Shown: piece by piece, positions 36,559 through 44,121 of the stretch | How the letters are laid out: each line of letters begins with the position of its first letter | Position numbering within the stretch: position 1 is the first letter of the stretch | Source of the DNA: Peribacillus sp. Bi96 | Lineage (GTDB): Bacteria > Bacillota > Bacilli > Bacillales > DSM-1321 | NCBI RefSeq assembly: GCF_918698115.1 | Contig: NZ_CAKKLV010000001.1 | Location: 1 to 64,000 of the forward strand | DNA: 64,000 bases | Direction: 5' to 3' | The notes under the pieces: generated by a model | What the model was told of the DNA's origin: nothing | What the model saw: the letters and a program-made list of their open reading frames with translations, nothing else | Databases searched by the model: none | Made by a program: the position numbers and the translations under genes

Positions 36559-36590
36559 AGACCACAAAATGAAGTGGTCTCTTTATTTGT
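36559..36590 (+). terminator. Terminator of the phn cluster
   Basis: Stem AGACCAC/GTGGTCT (36559-36565, 36574-36580) with an 8-base loop, then CTTTATTTGTTT. The T-tract is interrupted, so it is of moderate strength. Confidence 0.65.
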
Positions 36591-36686
36591 TTGAAAATCG
36601 ATAGGTATGACTAACAAAGCGTATGCTCCATTTAGCTTGTCGACCGCTGATTACGAATAATTATGGCCGATATTGTCATTGAAGGC

Positions 36687-37190
36687 TTAAATAAGGGCGG
36701 CCTTTATTTCTTGTATTTGTTTGACATGCCTTTGTTCATGTAAGGATAATAATTCAATCCATTGATCCAAAGATAGGTCCCCGAACAGCGGATGCTTGGC
36801 CTTCTTTCTATTTAAGACGGTATCTGTATCCATATCATAAAGAACCTGTAATAATCGATCCCTTGATTCTCCCAGTAAATCCATGAGGTTCGATAATTGA
36901 AATGGGTTTGGAGAGGGTGAAATGATATCAGGGGATGTGAATTTCCTTGTTCTATCAGTAACGAAGTAAATGTTTTTTTGAATGATATTATGAAAATCCC
37001 TTTCGCCAAGGCCATGAGCTATAGCTTCAGTAAATACCTGTTCCGTGAGATATAAGTGATGACAAATTTGGGCGACGTTCCATACTTCAGGCACAGGCCT
37101 ATGGTGCAGCATATTTTCATCCAAATCCGTAATTTCCTCTATTAATTGGTTTCTTGATGCAAATAGCAAATCATACTCGATAAAATTCAT
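36687..37190 (-). CDS. DinB-family (DinB_2) metal-binding protein
   Basis: 167 residues of the DinB/YfiT four-helix-bundle superfamily. Histidines in CHHLYLTEQVF and in the C-terminal LHEQRHVKQIQEI are placed like the three-His metal site. Members include bacillithiol and mycothiol S-transferases as well as uncharacterised DNA-damage-linked proteins; the substrate cannot be told here. ATG 37190 has TGGGGGAG before it; 28 upstream codons lack a site. Transcribed towards the phn operon. Confidence 0.75.
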   Translation of the reverse strand: MNFIEYDLLFASRNQLIEEITDLDENMLHHRPVPEVWNVAQICHHLYLTEQVFTEAIAHGLGERDFHNIIQKNIYFVTDRTRKFTSPDIISPSPNPFQLSNLMDLLGESRDRLLQVLYDMDTDTVLNRKKAKHPLFGDLSLDQWIELLSLHEQRHVKQIQEIKAALI

Positions 37191-37974
37191 ATGAACTCCC
37201 CCATTTGTGACACCCCATTTGAAAGCATCACTGATTTTTTGATATAGGAAAAATAAAGGGATATCGGACTGCATGACGAATGCATAAAAAACTAAGAAGA
37301 TGGTGAATTATTAAAAAACACTCTAAACCGATCTGGAGAACAAATGGATTCATGATTTCGATTCATTGCTGGGATATGTGTGATTCATGATTGTAGGGGT
37401 GCGACATCATGCTTGTAAGGAAGGCTTCTATTGAGTGAGAGTGTTAAGAGATACCTCGAAAAGGTTTGTTTCATTGGTAAGACCAGGATTCAAAGATCGG
37501 CTCTTCTGCTTGTTAACGGATGAAATAGATCTGAAGTCAGGTCTGCATTTCCAGGTATTTGATTTTTCTTGAGCAGCGATACCCTATCATGCTATGCGCA
37601 TAACTTAGGTTTATGCCTGTAATTGACCCCATTACGTGGTTAACAGAAATCACGAATGTTCATATAAGGTGAGTCAAAAAAAAGAGCAGGCAGGAGTTTC
37701 TTCTTTTCATAACACTCTACCATATAAGTTTATCATAAAAAATAGAGATGTTTTTTATTAAAAGTAACTTCATTACTGAAAAGAGAAGGGTAAAAAAATT
37801 TATATGCTTACAGCTGGGGGAATTCTAAATCTATGCCCTGTAATAAAAAAGACGGAGGGTTTACTCTTCGTCTTTTTTTTGCCGTTTTAAATAGGATAGA
37901 CTATCAAAAGTTGCGGACCAAATGGGAAACTTTTAAACTGAAGATAAACTGAACGAAATGGTCGGGTGAATGCG
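37191..37974. other. Long gene-free region with an orphan terminator
   Basis: About 780 bp without a supportable ORF on either strand. A strong terminator (37845-37880) sits near its right end with no gene in front of it on the plus strand. The next gene begins at 37975. It may hold a small RNA or the remains of a lost gene. Confidence 0.4.
37845..37880 (+). terminator. Orphan terminator
   Basis: AAAAAAGACGGAG pairs with CTCTTCGTCTTTTTTTT over a short loop (one bulge), with an eight-T run. No plus-strand gene lies within 1.3 kb upstream of it. Confidence 0.75.
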
Positions 37975-38643
37975 ATGACTAAAACAATAGTCGGAAAACT
38001 GAATTTACATAGATATAAACGGGTGGCAGTCTTGGATATACCATCCGGGGCGGATTATTTAGCGGAGCTGCCGAATTACGATACAGAGCTTAAAGAAGGT
38101 GCGTATGATCTTATATTTACCTTTGTATTAGATATGGATTCTTTAAAAAGAATCGTGAATAAGGTGATAGAGAAAAATCATTTGAGTAAAAACGGTTATA
38201 TGTATGTGGCATATCCCAAGAAGGGGAATAAGGAATATGCTACATATATTCATCGTGATGATTTGATGCAGGGCCTTGGTGCGGATGAAAACGGTTATGT
38301 TGGCTCAAGTGACATAAAGTTTGCACGTATGGTTGGATTGGATGAAGTCTTTACCGTAGTCGGGCTAAAAGAAGATTCGAAAAATAGAAACCGTTCATCT
38401 ACCAAAGCAAGCCAATCAGTTGATGATTATATCGAAATGATTCAGGAGATTGAGAAAGATTTGCAGGATTCCCCTGATTTACTTGCGTTCTATCAATCCC
38501 TTACACCAGGATATCGTAAAGATTGGGCTCGCTACGTTTATAGTGCAAAACAAGAGGCGACCCAAGTAAAGCGGCGCCAGGAAATGAAAATGATTCTAGG
38601 AGAGGGCTACAAGACTAGGGATCTATATCGAAGAAATAAGTGA
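37975..38643 (+). CDS. YdeI/OmpD-associated-like protein
   Basis: 222 residues. The C-terminal ~70 residues (FYQSLTPGYRKDWARYVYSAKQ, then KRRQEMKMILGEGYKTRDLYRR) match the YdeI/OmdA family, which ends in this Arg/Lys-rich helix. The N-terminal half (LNLHRYKRVAVLDIPSG) resembles domains found fused to it in Firmicutes and has an SAM-independent, DUF3052-like look. Function is unknown; the family has been linked to peptide resistance in enterics. ATG 37975 is taken; GTG 37966 is possible, and neither has a strong ribosome site. Confidence 0.65.
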   Translation: MTKTIVGKLNLHRYKRVAVLDIPSGADYLAELPNYDTELKEGAYDLIFTFVLDMDSLKRIVNKVIEKNHLSKNGYMYVAYPKKGNKEYATYIHRDDLMQGLGADENGYVGSSDIKFARMVGLDEVFTVVGLKEDSKNRNRSSTKASQSVDDYIEMIQEIEKDLQDSPDLLAFYQSLTPGYRKDWARYVYSAKQEATQVKRRQEMKMILGEGYKTRDLYRRNK

Positions 38644-38727
38644 GGGTGGAAGATTGTCTTCCATTCTTCTTCTGTTTTTTGTCATGTTCATCCTATCAAA
38701 AGCATAGACTAGACCGAATCAAAACTT

Positions 38728-38748
38728 AAATCGTAATAATTATGATTT
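38728..38748 (+). promoter_or_regulatory. Zur box before ycgR
   Basis: A 21-bp inverted repeat with arms AAATCGTAAT and ATTATGATTT around one A. It matches the Bacillus Zur consensus (AAATCGTAAT-N-ATTACGATTT) with a single mismatch. It lies 16-36 bases before the ycgR start, where binding would block transcription or early elongation. Confidence 0.75.
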
Positions 38749-38763
38749 GCGAGGTGGTTGAAC

Positions 38764-39774
38764 ATGCTATTGAAACGATACACGGTCAATTTGCTGTTAT
38801 GGACGCTGTTGTTTTTGCTGCTGGCATTCTTTTTTCTAGGCGATGTGTTTATGCCAAAAGTAATTGATTTCTCGGGCTACCCGATGCTGCATTCTGTGTG
38901 CGTCGTATTTTTGGGGTTGTTTTTAGAATCGATTCCATTCCTGTTCCTCGGTGCCATTGCATCTTCGTTCATCCAGCTGTTCATCAGTGAAGAAGTCATT
39001 CAGCGGATGATACCAAAAAGCCCCTTGACGGCCATTTTTGCTGCAATCGGGGCAGCGTTGATCATTCCAGTTTGCGAATGTGCCATCATTCCGGTCGTGA
39101 GGAGGCTCGTTCAAAAGGGTATTCCGGTACATGCAGGTGTTGTCTTACTCGTAACGGCCCCAATATTGAATGTCATAGTGTTCGGCTCAACTTATTATGC
39201 GTTTCAAAATAATCCGTCCATTCTATACGGGAGAATCATTCTCTGTGTCTTAACGGCCGTGATCGTAGGTTTATTCATTTATATATTCAGCAATAAAGAT
39301 GTGGTCAAAGAGGAGAAGATAGTACCAGTTCACGATCATCACCACGATATTCCCTCCAGTAAGTGGACAAGCTTCATCGTTCATACCTCACAGGAATTTT
39401 TTATGGTCGGCAGATACTTTATCATCGGTGCCTTGTTTGCCAGCCTATTTCAAGTGCTTATGGATCGAACAGTAATGGCCGATATAGGGCAGGCGCCGAT
39501 AAAAGGGACGGCGTTGATGATGGGAATAGCTTTTGTGCTTTCGCTCTGCTCGTCAGCTGATGCATTCGTTGCCGCTTCCTTTTCCCATAGTTTTCTGCCA
39601 GGCTCCATACTCGGTTTCCTTGTATTTGGGCCCATGCTGGATTTGAAAAATGTCCTGATCATGATGTCCTGCTTTAAACGGAGCTTTGTCATCACATATG
39701 TATTGCTTGTTTTCGCCGTTGTCTTTAGCCTATGCCTGATTGCTGGCGGATTGATCAGTAAGGGGGGAGTGTGA
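38764..39774 (+). CDS. ycgR: Permease of the DUF318/YraQ (ArsP-2-like) family, YcgR-like
   Basis: 336 residues, about eight membrane helices in two halves. The family motif is in VCECAIIPVVRRL, repeated in weaker form in LCSSADAFVAASF. A cytoplasmic or surface loop near residue 185 has HDHHHD, a likely metal-binding patch. It pairs with the next gene as in B. subtilis ycgR-ycgQ (unrelated to E. coli YcgR). The upstream Zur box suggests a role in zinc starvation, perhaps zinc or metal-complex transport; this is inference. ATG 38764 follows GAGGTGG. Confidence 0.8.
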   Translation: MLLKRYTVNLLLWTLLFLLLAFFFLGDVFMPKVIDFSGYPMLHSVCVVFLGLFLESIPFLFLGAIASSFIQLFISEEVIQRMIPKSPLTAIFAAIGAALIIPVCECAIIPVVRRLVQKGIPVHAGVVLLVTAPILNVIVFGSTYYAFQNNPSILYGRIILCVLTAVIVGLFIYIFSNKDVVKEEKIVPVHDHHHDIPSSKWTSFIVHTSQEFFMVGRYFIIGALFASLFQVLMDRTVMADIGQAPIKGTALMMGIAFVLSLCSSADAFVAASFSHSFLPGSILGFLVFGPMLDLKNVLIMMSCFKRSFVITYVLLVFAVVFSLCLIAGGLISKGGV

Positions 39775-40532
39775 TGAAACGATATTTTATCCAAAAACTT
39801 GAGGGCTTACTGCTGCTTGGATTGGGTCTCATGATTTTTAAATTGTATGTTTCTGGTCATTTAACGAAATTGATTGCACCTAAAATGGTTCCCTATGCAT
39901 TGGCGGCGCTTTTTGCATTTTTAGTCATCAGTCTACTCCGGCTGAAAAAACAAAAACACGGTGTACATCATTGTGACTGCGAATCGAATGGAGAGTCTTC
40001 ATCGTTGGTCCTGAAATATAGTTTGTTCTTTGTTCCGATTCTTCTTGGCTTCATCCTGACTGACTTTACATTAAGCGGGGAAGTGCTGGAAAATAGAGGG
40101 ATGGCGAAGCAGCAGGCACAGAAGGTAAGTTCGTATGATTCAGGGAAACATGCGAATGAGGAGAAAATCTCCGTAACGGATGATAATTATTTTGAAGTAC
40201 TGGATGATTTACTGAATAACCTCGATACGATCGAGGGGAAGGAAATAGAACTTTCGGGTTTCATATATCGTGAGGATACATTTACGAAAAAACAAATGGC
40301 CATCTCCCGCCTCTCCATGTCCTGCTGTGTAGTGGATGCAACGTTATACGGATATATGGTCAACGGAAATGTGGAAGGGATGAAGACGAATGATTGGTAC
40401 ACCATTACTGGTACATTAAAAAAAGGAAGCTATAAAGGTGAACCCGTGCCGGTGATCGACTTGAAAGAGTCGAAGAAAATAAAGGCACCGGAAGAAGCTT
40501 ATTTATATGAGAATGTGCAAATCATCCAGTAG
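39774..40532 (+). CDS. ycgQ: TIGR03943-family protein, YcgQ-like partner of the permease
   Basis: 252 residues with three membrane helices in the first ~100 residues. A HHCDCES motif lies between the second and third, and the C-terminal extracytoplasmic domain contains SRLSMSCCVVDATLYG. The family always lies next to DUF318 permeases and is thought to be their partner. The start codon overlaps the ycgR stop (TGATG), so the two are translationally coupled. The His/Cys-rich motif fits a metal-related role together with the Zur box. Confidence 0.8.
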   Translation: MKRYFIQKLEGLLLLGLGLMIFKLYVSGHLTKLIAPKMVPYALAALFAFLVISLLRLKKQKHGVHHCDCESNGESSSLVLKYSLFFVPILLGFILTDFTLSGEVLENRGMAKQQAQKVSSYDSGKHANEEKISVTDDNYFEVLDDLLNNLDTIEGKEIELSGFIYREDTFTKKQMAISRLSMSCCVVDATLYGYMVNGNVEGMKTNDWYTITGTLKKGSYKGEPVPVIDLKESKKIKAPEEAYLYENVQIIQ

Positions 40533-40544
40533 TATCGAAATATC

Positions 40545-40672
40545 CCGTGAAACGGTCGAATAAAGCTGCGTATCGGCCGGAATTTCCAGGTAAAGGCCGA
40601 AAAATGCTGCTAAACGGTCAAAATAATCGATTTAAAGCTTGAAAAAATAAGCCAAGGAATATCCCTGGCTTA
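40545..40672. repeat. Degenerate ~21-bp repeat and a short stem after ycgQ
   Basis: Four diverged units with core (C/G)GG(T/C)CGAA or AAGGCCGAA between 40545 and 40640 resemble the array at 3357-3480. A stem AAGCCA/TGGCTT (40648-40672) then follows, which may terminate ycgQ although it has no T-run. Confidence 0.4.
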
Positions 40673-40690
40673 TTAAGTCAAAGAGTCCAT

Positions 40691-40732
40691 TTGTTCTAAG
40701 AGAACGTAACATAGTATAATGGGCTTACTATG
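40691..40732 (+). promoter_or_regulatory. Promoter and candidate operator of the Rrf2 gene
   Basis: TTGTTC (40691-40696), an 18-bp spacer and TATAAT (40715-40720). The -10 is embedded in a perfect inverted repeat CATAGTA (40710-40716) and TACTATG (40726-40732), a suitable autoregulatory operator. Confidence 0.5.
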
Positions 40733-40757
40733 GACTGTGGTATAAGGGGGGATAAGC

Positions 40758-41213
40758 ATGTCTTCAGGTAATCGCAACAATCAAATTGGACCGCCGCGGT
40801 TTGCTATTGCCATTCACTCATTGGTTTGGCTCGCACAAAGCGAAAAGCTCCTGACAAGTTCGGCAATCGCCTTAAAGGTGAATTCACATGCCACTTTTTT
40901 AAGAAAGGTGATGGCTCAGCTAGCATCTGCGGGGATCGTCGAAACTAAGGAAGGCAGGGATGGCGGGTATAGCTTGAAGGTGCCTGCGTCACAGCTTACT
41001 TTGGCCGATGTGTATCAAACGGTACGGCCGGAATGTCTTGTGTGTATGGAGACGAGCGAATGCGGTGAAGTCGTGAAGCAGTTGGATACGGCTTTGGAGG
41101 AAATCATGAACGAAGCCGAAAAGGAAACATTGCGCCTATTAAAGGGCTATACATTAGAAGAATTCATGAAAAAGGTCGACTTCACCAATTTTGAAAATGA
41201 GTGTCTAGGGTAA
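40758..41213 (+). CDS. Rrf2-family transcriptional regulator
   Basis: 151 residues with the Rrf2 winged helix (residues 13-75, FAIAIHSLVWLAQSEKLLTSSAIALKV and GIVETKEGRDGGYSL). The effector region has three Cys (PECLVCMETSECGEV), like redox- or cluster-sensing Rrf2 proteins, although the third differs in spacing from IscR. The ATG follows AAGGGGGGA. The next gene encodes a DsbA-like oxidoreductase, with 74 bp and its own promoter between, so thiol or electrophile stress control is plausible. B. subtilis YwnA is a possible relative. Confidence 0.82.
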   Translation: MSSGNRNNQIGPPRFAIAIHSLVWLAQSEKLLTSSAIALKVNSHATFLRKVMAQLASAGIVETKEGRDGGYSLKVPASQLTLADVYQTVRPECLVCMETSECGEVVKQLDTALEEIMNEAEKETLRLLKGYTLEEFMKKVDFTNFENECLG

Positions 41214-41247
41214 TATCCTTGCAAGAGGATACCCTAAAATATATAAT
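41206..41247 (+). promoter_or_regulatory. Promoter of the DsbA-like gene with inverted repeat
   Basis: TTGCAA (41219-41224), a 17-bp spacer and TATAAT (41242-41247). TAGGGTA (41206-41212) and TACCCTA (41230-41236) form a perfect 7-bp inverted repeat flanking the -35, which could be an operator for the Rrf2 protein just upstream. Confidence 0.5.
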
Positions 41248-41287
41248 GTGCTTAATGCGATTGCATTTAAAATGAGGGGGTATTCAC

Positions 41288-41998
41288 ATGAAGGTAGAAA
41301 TTTGGTCGGATTATCAATGTCCGTTTTGTTATATAGGGAAGCATCGATTTGCAGAGGCTTTAAAACAATTTGAAAATAAAGATCAGGTAGAGGTTACGTT
41401 CCGCAGTTTTGAGTTGGATCCAGAGGCAAAACGGGATATCAATATGACCCAAACTGAAATGCTTATGAAGAAATACGGCATGTCGCAAGCCGACGTGGAA
41501 GCGAGCAGCCAAAACCTGACCCAACAGGCAAAAGAATTGGGACTTAATTATCATTTGGACAAGGTGGTCTTAACGAATTCGTTTGATGCCCACCGCTTGA
41601 TGCATTTTGCTGAATCAAAAGGTAAAGCGAATGAAATGAATGAACGCCTATTCCAAGCATACTTTACGGAAGGCAAACATATTGGCGATCATGCTACATT
41701 GGCCAGTTTGGCTGAAGAAGCCGGCCTTGAAAAATCTGAGGCGGAAGCCATGCTGGCAGGGAAAGCATTCACGGCGGAAGTAAGAGGGGATGAGCAAGAA
41801 GGAAGTCAGCTGGGAATTACAGGTGTTCCATTCTTTGTCATTAACCGAAAGTATGGCATCTCCGGCGCTCAGCCAACAGAGGCGTTCCTGGATACGCTGA
41901 AAAAGGTTTGGGCTGAGGAAAATCCGCTTCAAATGGTGAATGATCCAGCAGCAGGCGAAGCATGTACGGACGGTTCTTGTAACGTGCCGGAAAAATAA
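41288..41998 (+). CDS. DsbA-family (FrnE-like) disulfide oxidoreductase
   Basis: 236 residues of the FrnE/YwbO type. The active-site motif CPFC is at residues 12-15 in VEIWSDYQCPFCYIGKHRF, and the cis-Pro loop is in GITGVPFFVI. No signal peptide, so cytoplasmic. The C-terminus adds CTDGSC, as in FrnE of Deinococcus where a second thiol pair takes part. It likely reduces or isomerises disulfides under oxidative stress. ATG follows GAGGGGG. A terminator lies at 42014. Confidence 0.88.
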   Translation: MKVEIWSDYQCPFCYIGKHRFAEALKQFENKDQVEVTFRSFELDPEAKRDINMTQTEMLMKKYGMSQADVEASSQNLTQQAKELGLNYHLDKVVLTNSFDAHRLMHFAESKGKANEMNERLFQAYFTEGKHIGDHATLASLAEEAGLEKSEAEAMLAGKAFTAEVRGDEQEGSQLGITGVPFFVINRKYGISGAQPTEAFLDTLKKVWAEENPLQMVNDPAAGEACTDGSCNVPEK

Positions 41999-42013
41999 AA
42001 GTTGATGTGTAGA

Positions 42014-42042
42014 TGGAGACCTGAAACTGGGGTCTCTTTTTT
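42014..42042 (+). terminator. Terminator
   Basis: Stem GGAGACC with GGTCTC (42015-42021, 42031-42036) followed by six T residues. Confidence 0.8.
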
Positions 42043-42162
42043 ATGGGAGATTGGTCTGGTTAAAGAGAAGTTCAGTTTAAAAAGGAAATAGTGTATAGGG
42101 CAAAGAATATAGTGTAATGGATGACAATACCGAAAGATCCGAAATGAAAAGGAGCTAAAAAA

Positions 42163-42444
42163 GTGTTTATCATAATTGGAATACTTGTTGTCGCGTTTGC
42201 ATGTGTATTAACTGCTAAATTAATTTCCTATAAATATTGGACGTGTATCTATACGGCATTCGGACATGATAATTATTTTAAGGTGATAGCGAAATTGGAA
42301 AGCGAAGGGATACATTTCAAAACGAAAACGCCTATGAATTTAGGTTCCGAGCACATTCAAAATCGCCATGAAACTGCTCAATATGATGTTTTTGTGAAAA
42401 AGGAACATGAGCAAATTGCCCTAAGGGCCTTGCACAAAAATTAA
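42163..42444 (+). CDS. Small membrane-anchored hypothetical protein
   Basis: 93 residues. One N-terminal membrane helix (FIIIGILVVAFACVLTAKLI) is followed by a basic cytoplasmic domain ending VFVKKEHEQIALRALHKN, which resembles the signal-transducing tail of DUF2007-type proteins. I do not recognise the family with certainty. GTG 42163 is preceded by AAAAGGAGC. A weak terminator-like stem lies at 42464. Confidence 0.6.
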   Translation: MFIIIGILVVAFACVLTAKLISYKYWTCIYTAFGHDNYFKVIAKLESEGIHFKTKTPMNLGSEHIQNRHETAQYDVFVKKEHEQIALRALHKN

Positions 42445-42463
42445 TAAGTGAAAATCTTGAATC

Positions 42464-42487
42464 TGGCTGTCCTGGTGGCAGTCTTTT
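42464..42487 (+). terminator. Weak terminator
   Basis: GGCTGTC pairs with GGCAGTC including two G-T pairs across a 5-base loop, then six T residues. Confidence 0.5.
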
Positions 42488-42573
42488 TTACTGGGTAAAA
42501 AAGTTAAGGGAGGAAATGGACGTTTCATGGAGAAAGGGGAATATATAACATTTTGGAGAAAGGGAATTAAATG

Positions 42574-43113
42574 ATGAAAAAACATTTGCTTAAGATAGCG
42601 GAAAGAGAAGAACTTGTCGAATTATACTCGGATGCAAATGATGTAAGGAAATTCGGTGTGGCTATGATCTTAAAAGTGTCGGATGTCTTTGTCGTGGTAG
42701 CTAATATTGCTTCAACAGGGATGTATGATGGTTACAGTTTGCTTTATATGGACAGCATCCACCAAATGAATGTCAATACGAAATACATTAAGAAAATCAA
42801 GAAATTATATTTGGAAAAAAAACAAAATCATATTGAATTCGTTGATGGAAATGAAGATTTACTTTTGAGTTTTCTGGATTTTGCACATGAAAATAACTTC
42901 ATGGTTTCTGTTGAACTTTTCAATAGTGGTTACGGGGATGTTCAAGGTTTTATTAAATACCTGGAAGATGATATATTTGTAATTTCAATGGTGAACGAAG
43001 TGGGGAAACTTGATGGTGAAGCATTCATTAAGTCGGCTGCCATACATTGCATCTCGTGTGATGGTGAAGAGGTAGCCGATTTAATGCTTGTATATTCGGA
43101 TATGAGGAAATGA
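42574..43113 (+). CDS. Hypothetical protein, unrecognised
   Basis: 179 residues, acidic and soluble, no signal or membrane segment. Its first half alternates strands (AMILKVSDVFVVVANI, YSLLYMDSIHQMN) and the second half has FIKYLEDDIFVISMVNEVGKLDGEAFI, where a run like DIFVISMV echoes VFVVVANI. This may mark a duplicated small beta-domain. No function assigned. ATG 42574 is the second of two adjacent ATGs; the ribosome site is weak (TTGGAGAAAGGG about 10 bases upstream). Confidence 0.6.
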   Translation: MKKHLLKIAEREELVELYSDANDVRKFGVAMILKVSDVFVVVANIASTGMYDGYSLLYMDSIHQMNVNTKYIKKIKKLYLEKKQNHIEFVDGNEDLLLSFLDFAHENNFMVSVELFNSGYGDVQGFIKYLEDDIFVISMVNEVGKLDGEAFIKSAAIHCISCDGEEVADLMLVYSDMRK

Positions 43114-43292
43114 TCATTGAGATTATTTGTAGGGGTACTTAAACTGGCTGTATGGGGTTCAATGGTTTTAAATAAGATAAAAGAAAAGACATGGGTTTTG
43201 AAGTGTCATATGTTTTCCATAGTTTCAAAGACTGAAAATTTGTATAATGGGTGAGATAGATTTAATTGAATGTACATATAGGAGGAACATGG

Positions 43293-44108
43293 ATGAGTAA
43301 GCTTAATGGCAAGACCATTGCTTTATTGGGAGCGAGGAAGACGGAAGAACTTAGTAAGATTGTTCATAATCTTGGGGGAGTCCCGCTTGTTCGTCCGGCA
43401 CAGGGGACGGTATTCCTTGATGATTCCCATTTAGAAGAAGATGTCACCCGATTGATGGCAGGGGAGTTCGATTGGATCATCCTCACGACGGGAGTGGGGA
43501 CGGAACTATTATATAAAACGGCAGTGAAGATGGAAGCGGGAGATCGTTTCATAGAAGCTTTGATGTCTATGAAGATAGCTGCTCGGGGCTATAAAACGGT
43601 GAATATGCTAAAAAAACTCGGACTGCAGCCATTAATCCGTGATGATGATGGCAGTACGGCAGGGCTCGTTCGCAATCTGGAAGGCCATCTGTCTGGAGAT
43701 GTAAAGGTCGCTTTGCAGCTTCACGGCGATCCAGCGCCTCTTTTGATGAACTGGTTGGATGAACAAAAAGTGGAACATAATGAAATCCTTCCATACGAAC
43801 ATATACCGCCCGAAAAAGAAACGATGCAACAGCTGACCCAAGAAATCCTTGAAGGAAAAATTGATTCCGTTGTGTTCACAAGTGCACCGCAGCCGCGTAA
43901 CTTAATGAAGTTTGTCCGTGAGCAAGGTGTGGAGGATAAAATAATCGACTTGTTTACATCCGAGGTAATTGCTCTTGCAGTCGGAAAAGTGACGGCGCAG
44001 GTCGTAATCGATGAAGGAATTGAGCGGGTCATTTATCCTGAAGACCAACGGATGGGCAGTGCAATGGTGGAGCTGGTGAAGTATTATCAGGGAATTGCAA
44101 GCAGATAG
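43293..44108 (+). CDS. Uroporphyrinogen-III synthase (HemD family)
   Basis: 271 residues, a complete HemD fold: LNGKTIALLGARKTEELSKIVHNLGG at the start, LTTGVGTELLYKTA in the first domain and VVFTSAPQPRNLMKFV in the second. It would cyclise hydroxymethylbilane to uroporphyrinogen III. ATG 43293 has TAGGAGGAA before it. It is followed 13 bases later by a SUMT-UroS fusion gene, so this stand-alone copy most likely feeds the siroheme/corrin branch. It seems to be an extra copy, not the main hem-operon gene. Confidence 0.82.
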   Translation: MSKLNGKTIALLGARKTEELSKIVHNLGGVPLVRPAQGTVFLDDSHLEEDVTRLMAGEFDWIILTTGVGTELLYKTAVKMEAGDRFIEALMSMKIAARGYKTVNMLKKLGLQPLIRDDDGSTAGLVRNLEGHLSGDVKVALQLHGDPAPLLMNWLDEQKVEHNEILPYEHIPPEKETMQQLTQEILEGKIDSVVFTSAPQPRNLMKFVREQGVEDKIIDLFTSEVIALAVGKVTAQVVIDEGIERVIYPEDQRMGSAMVELVKYYQGIASR

Positions 44109-44121
44109 GGGGAAGAGTGGT

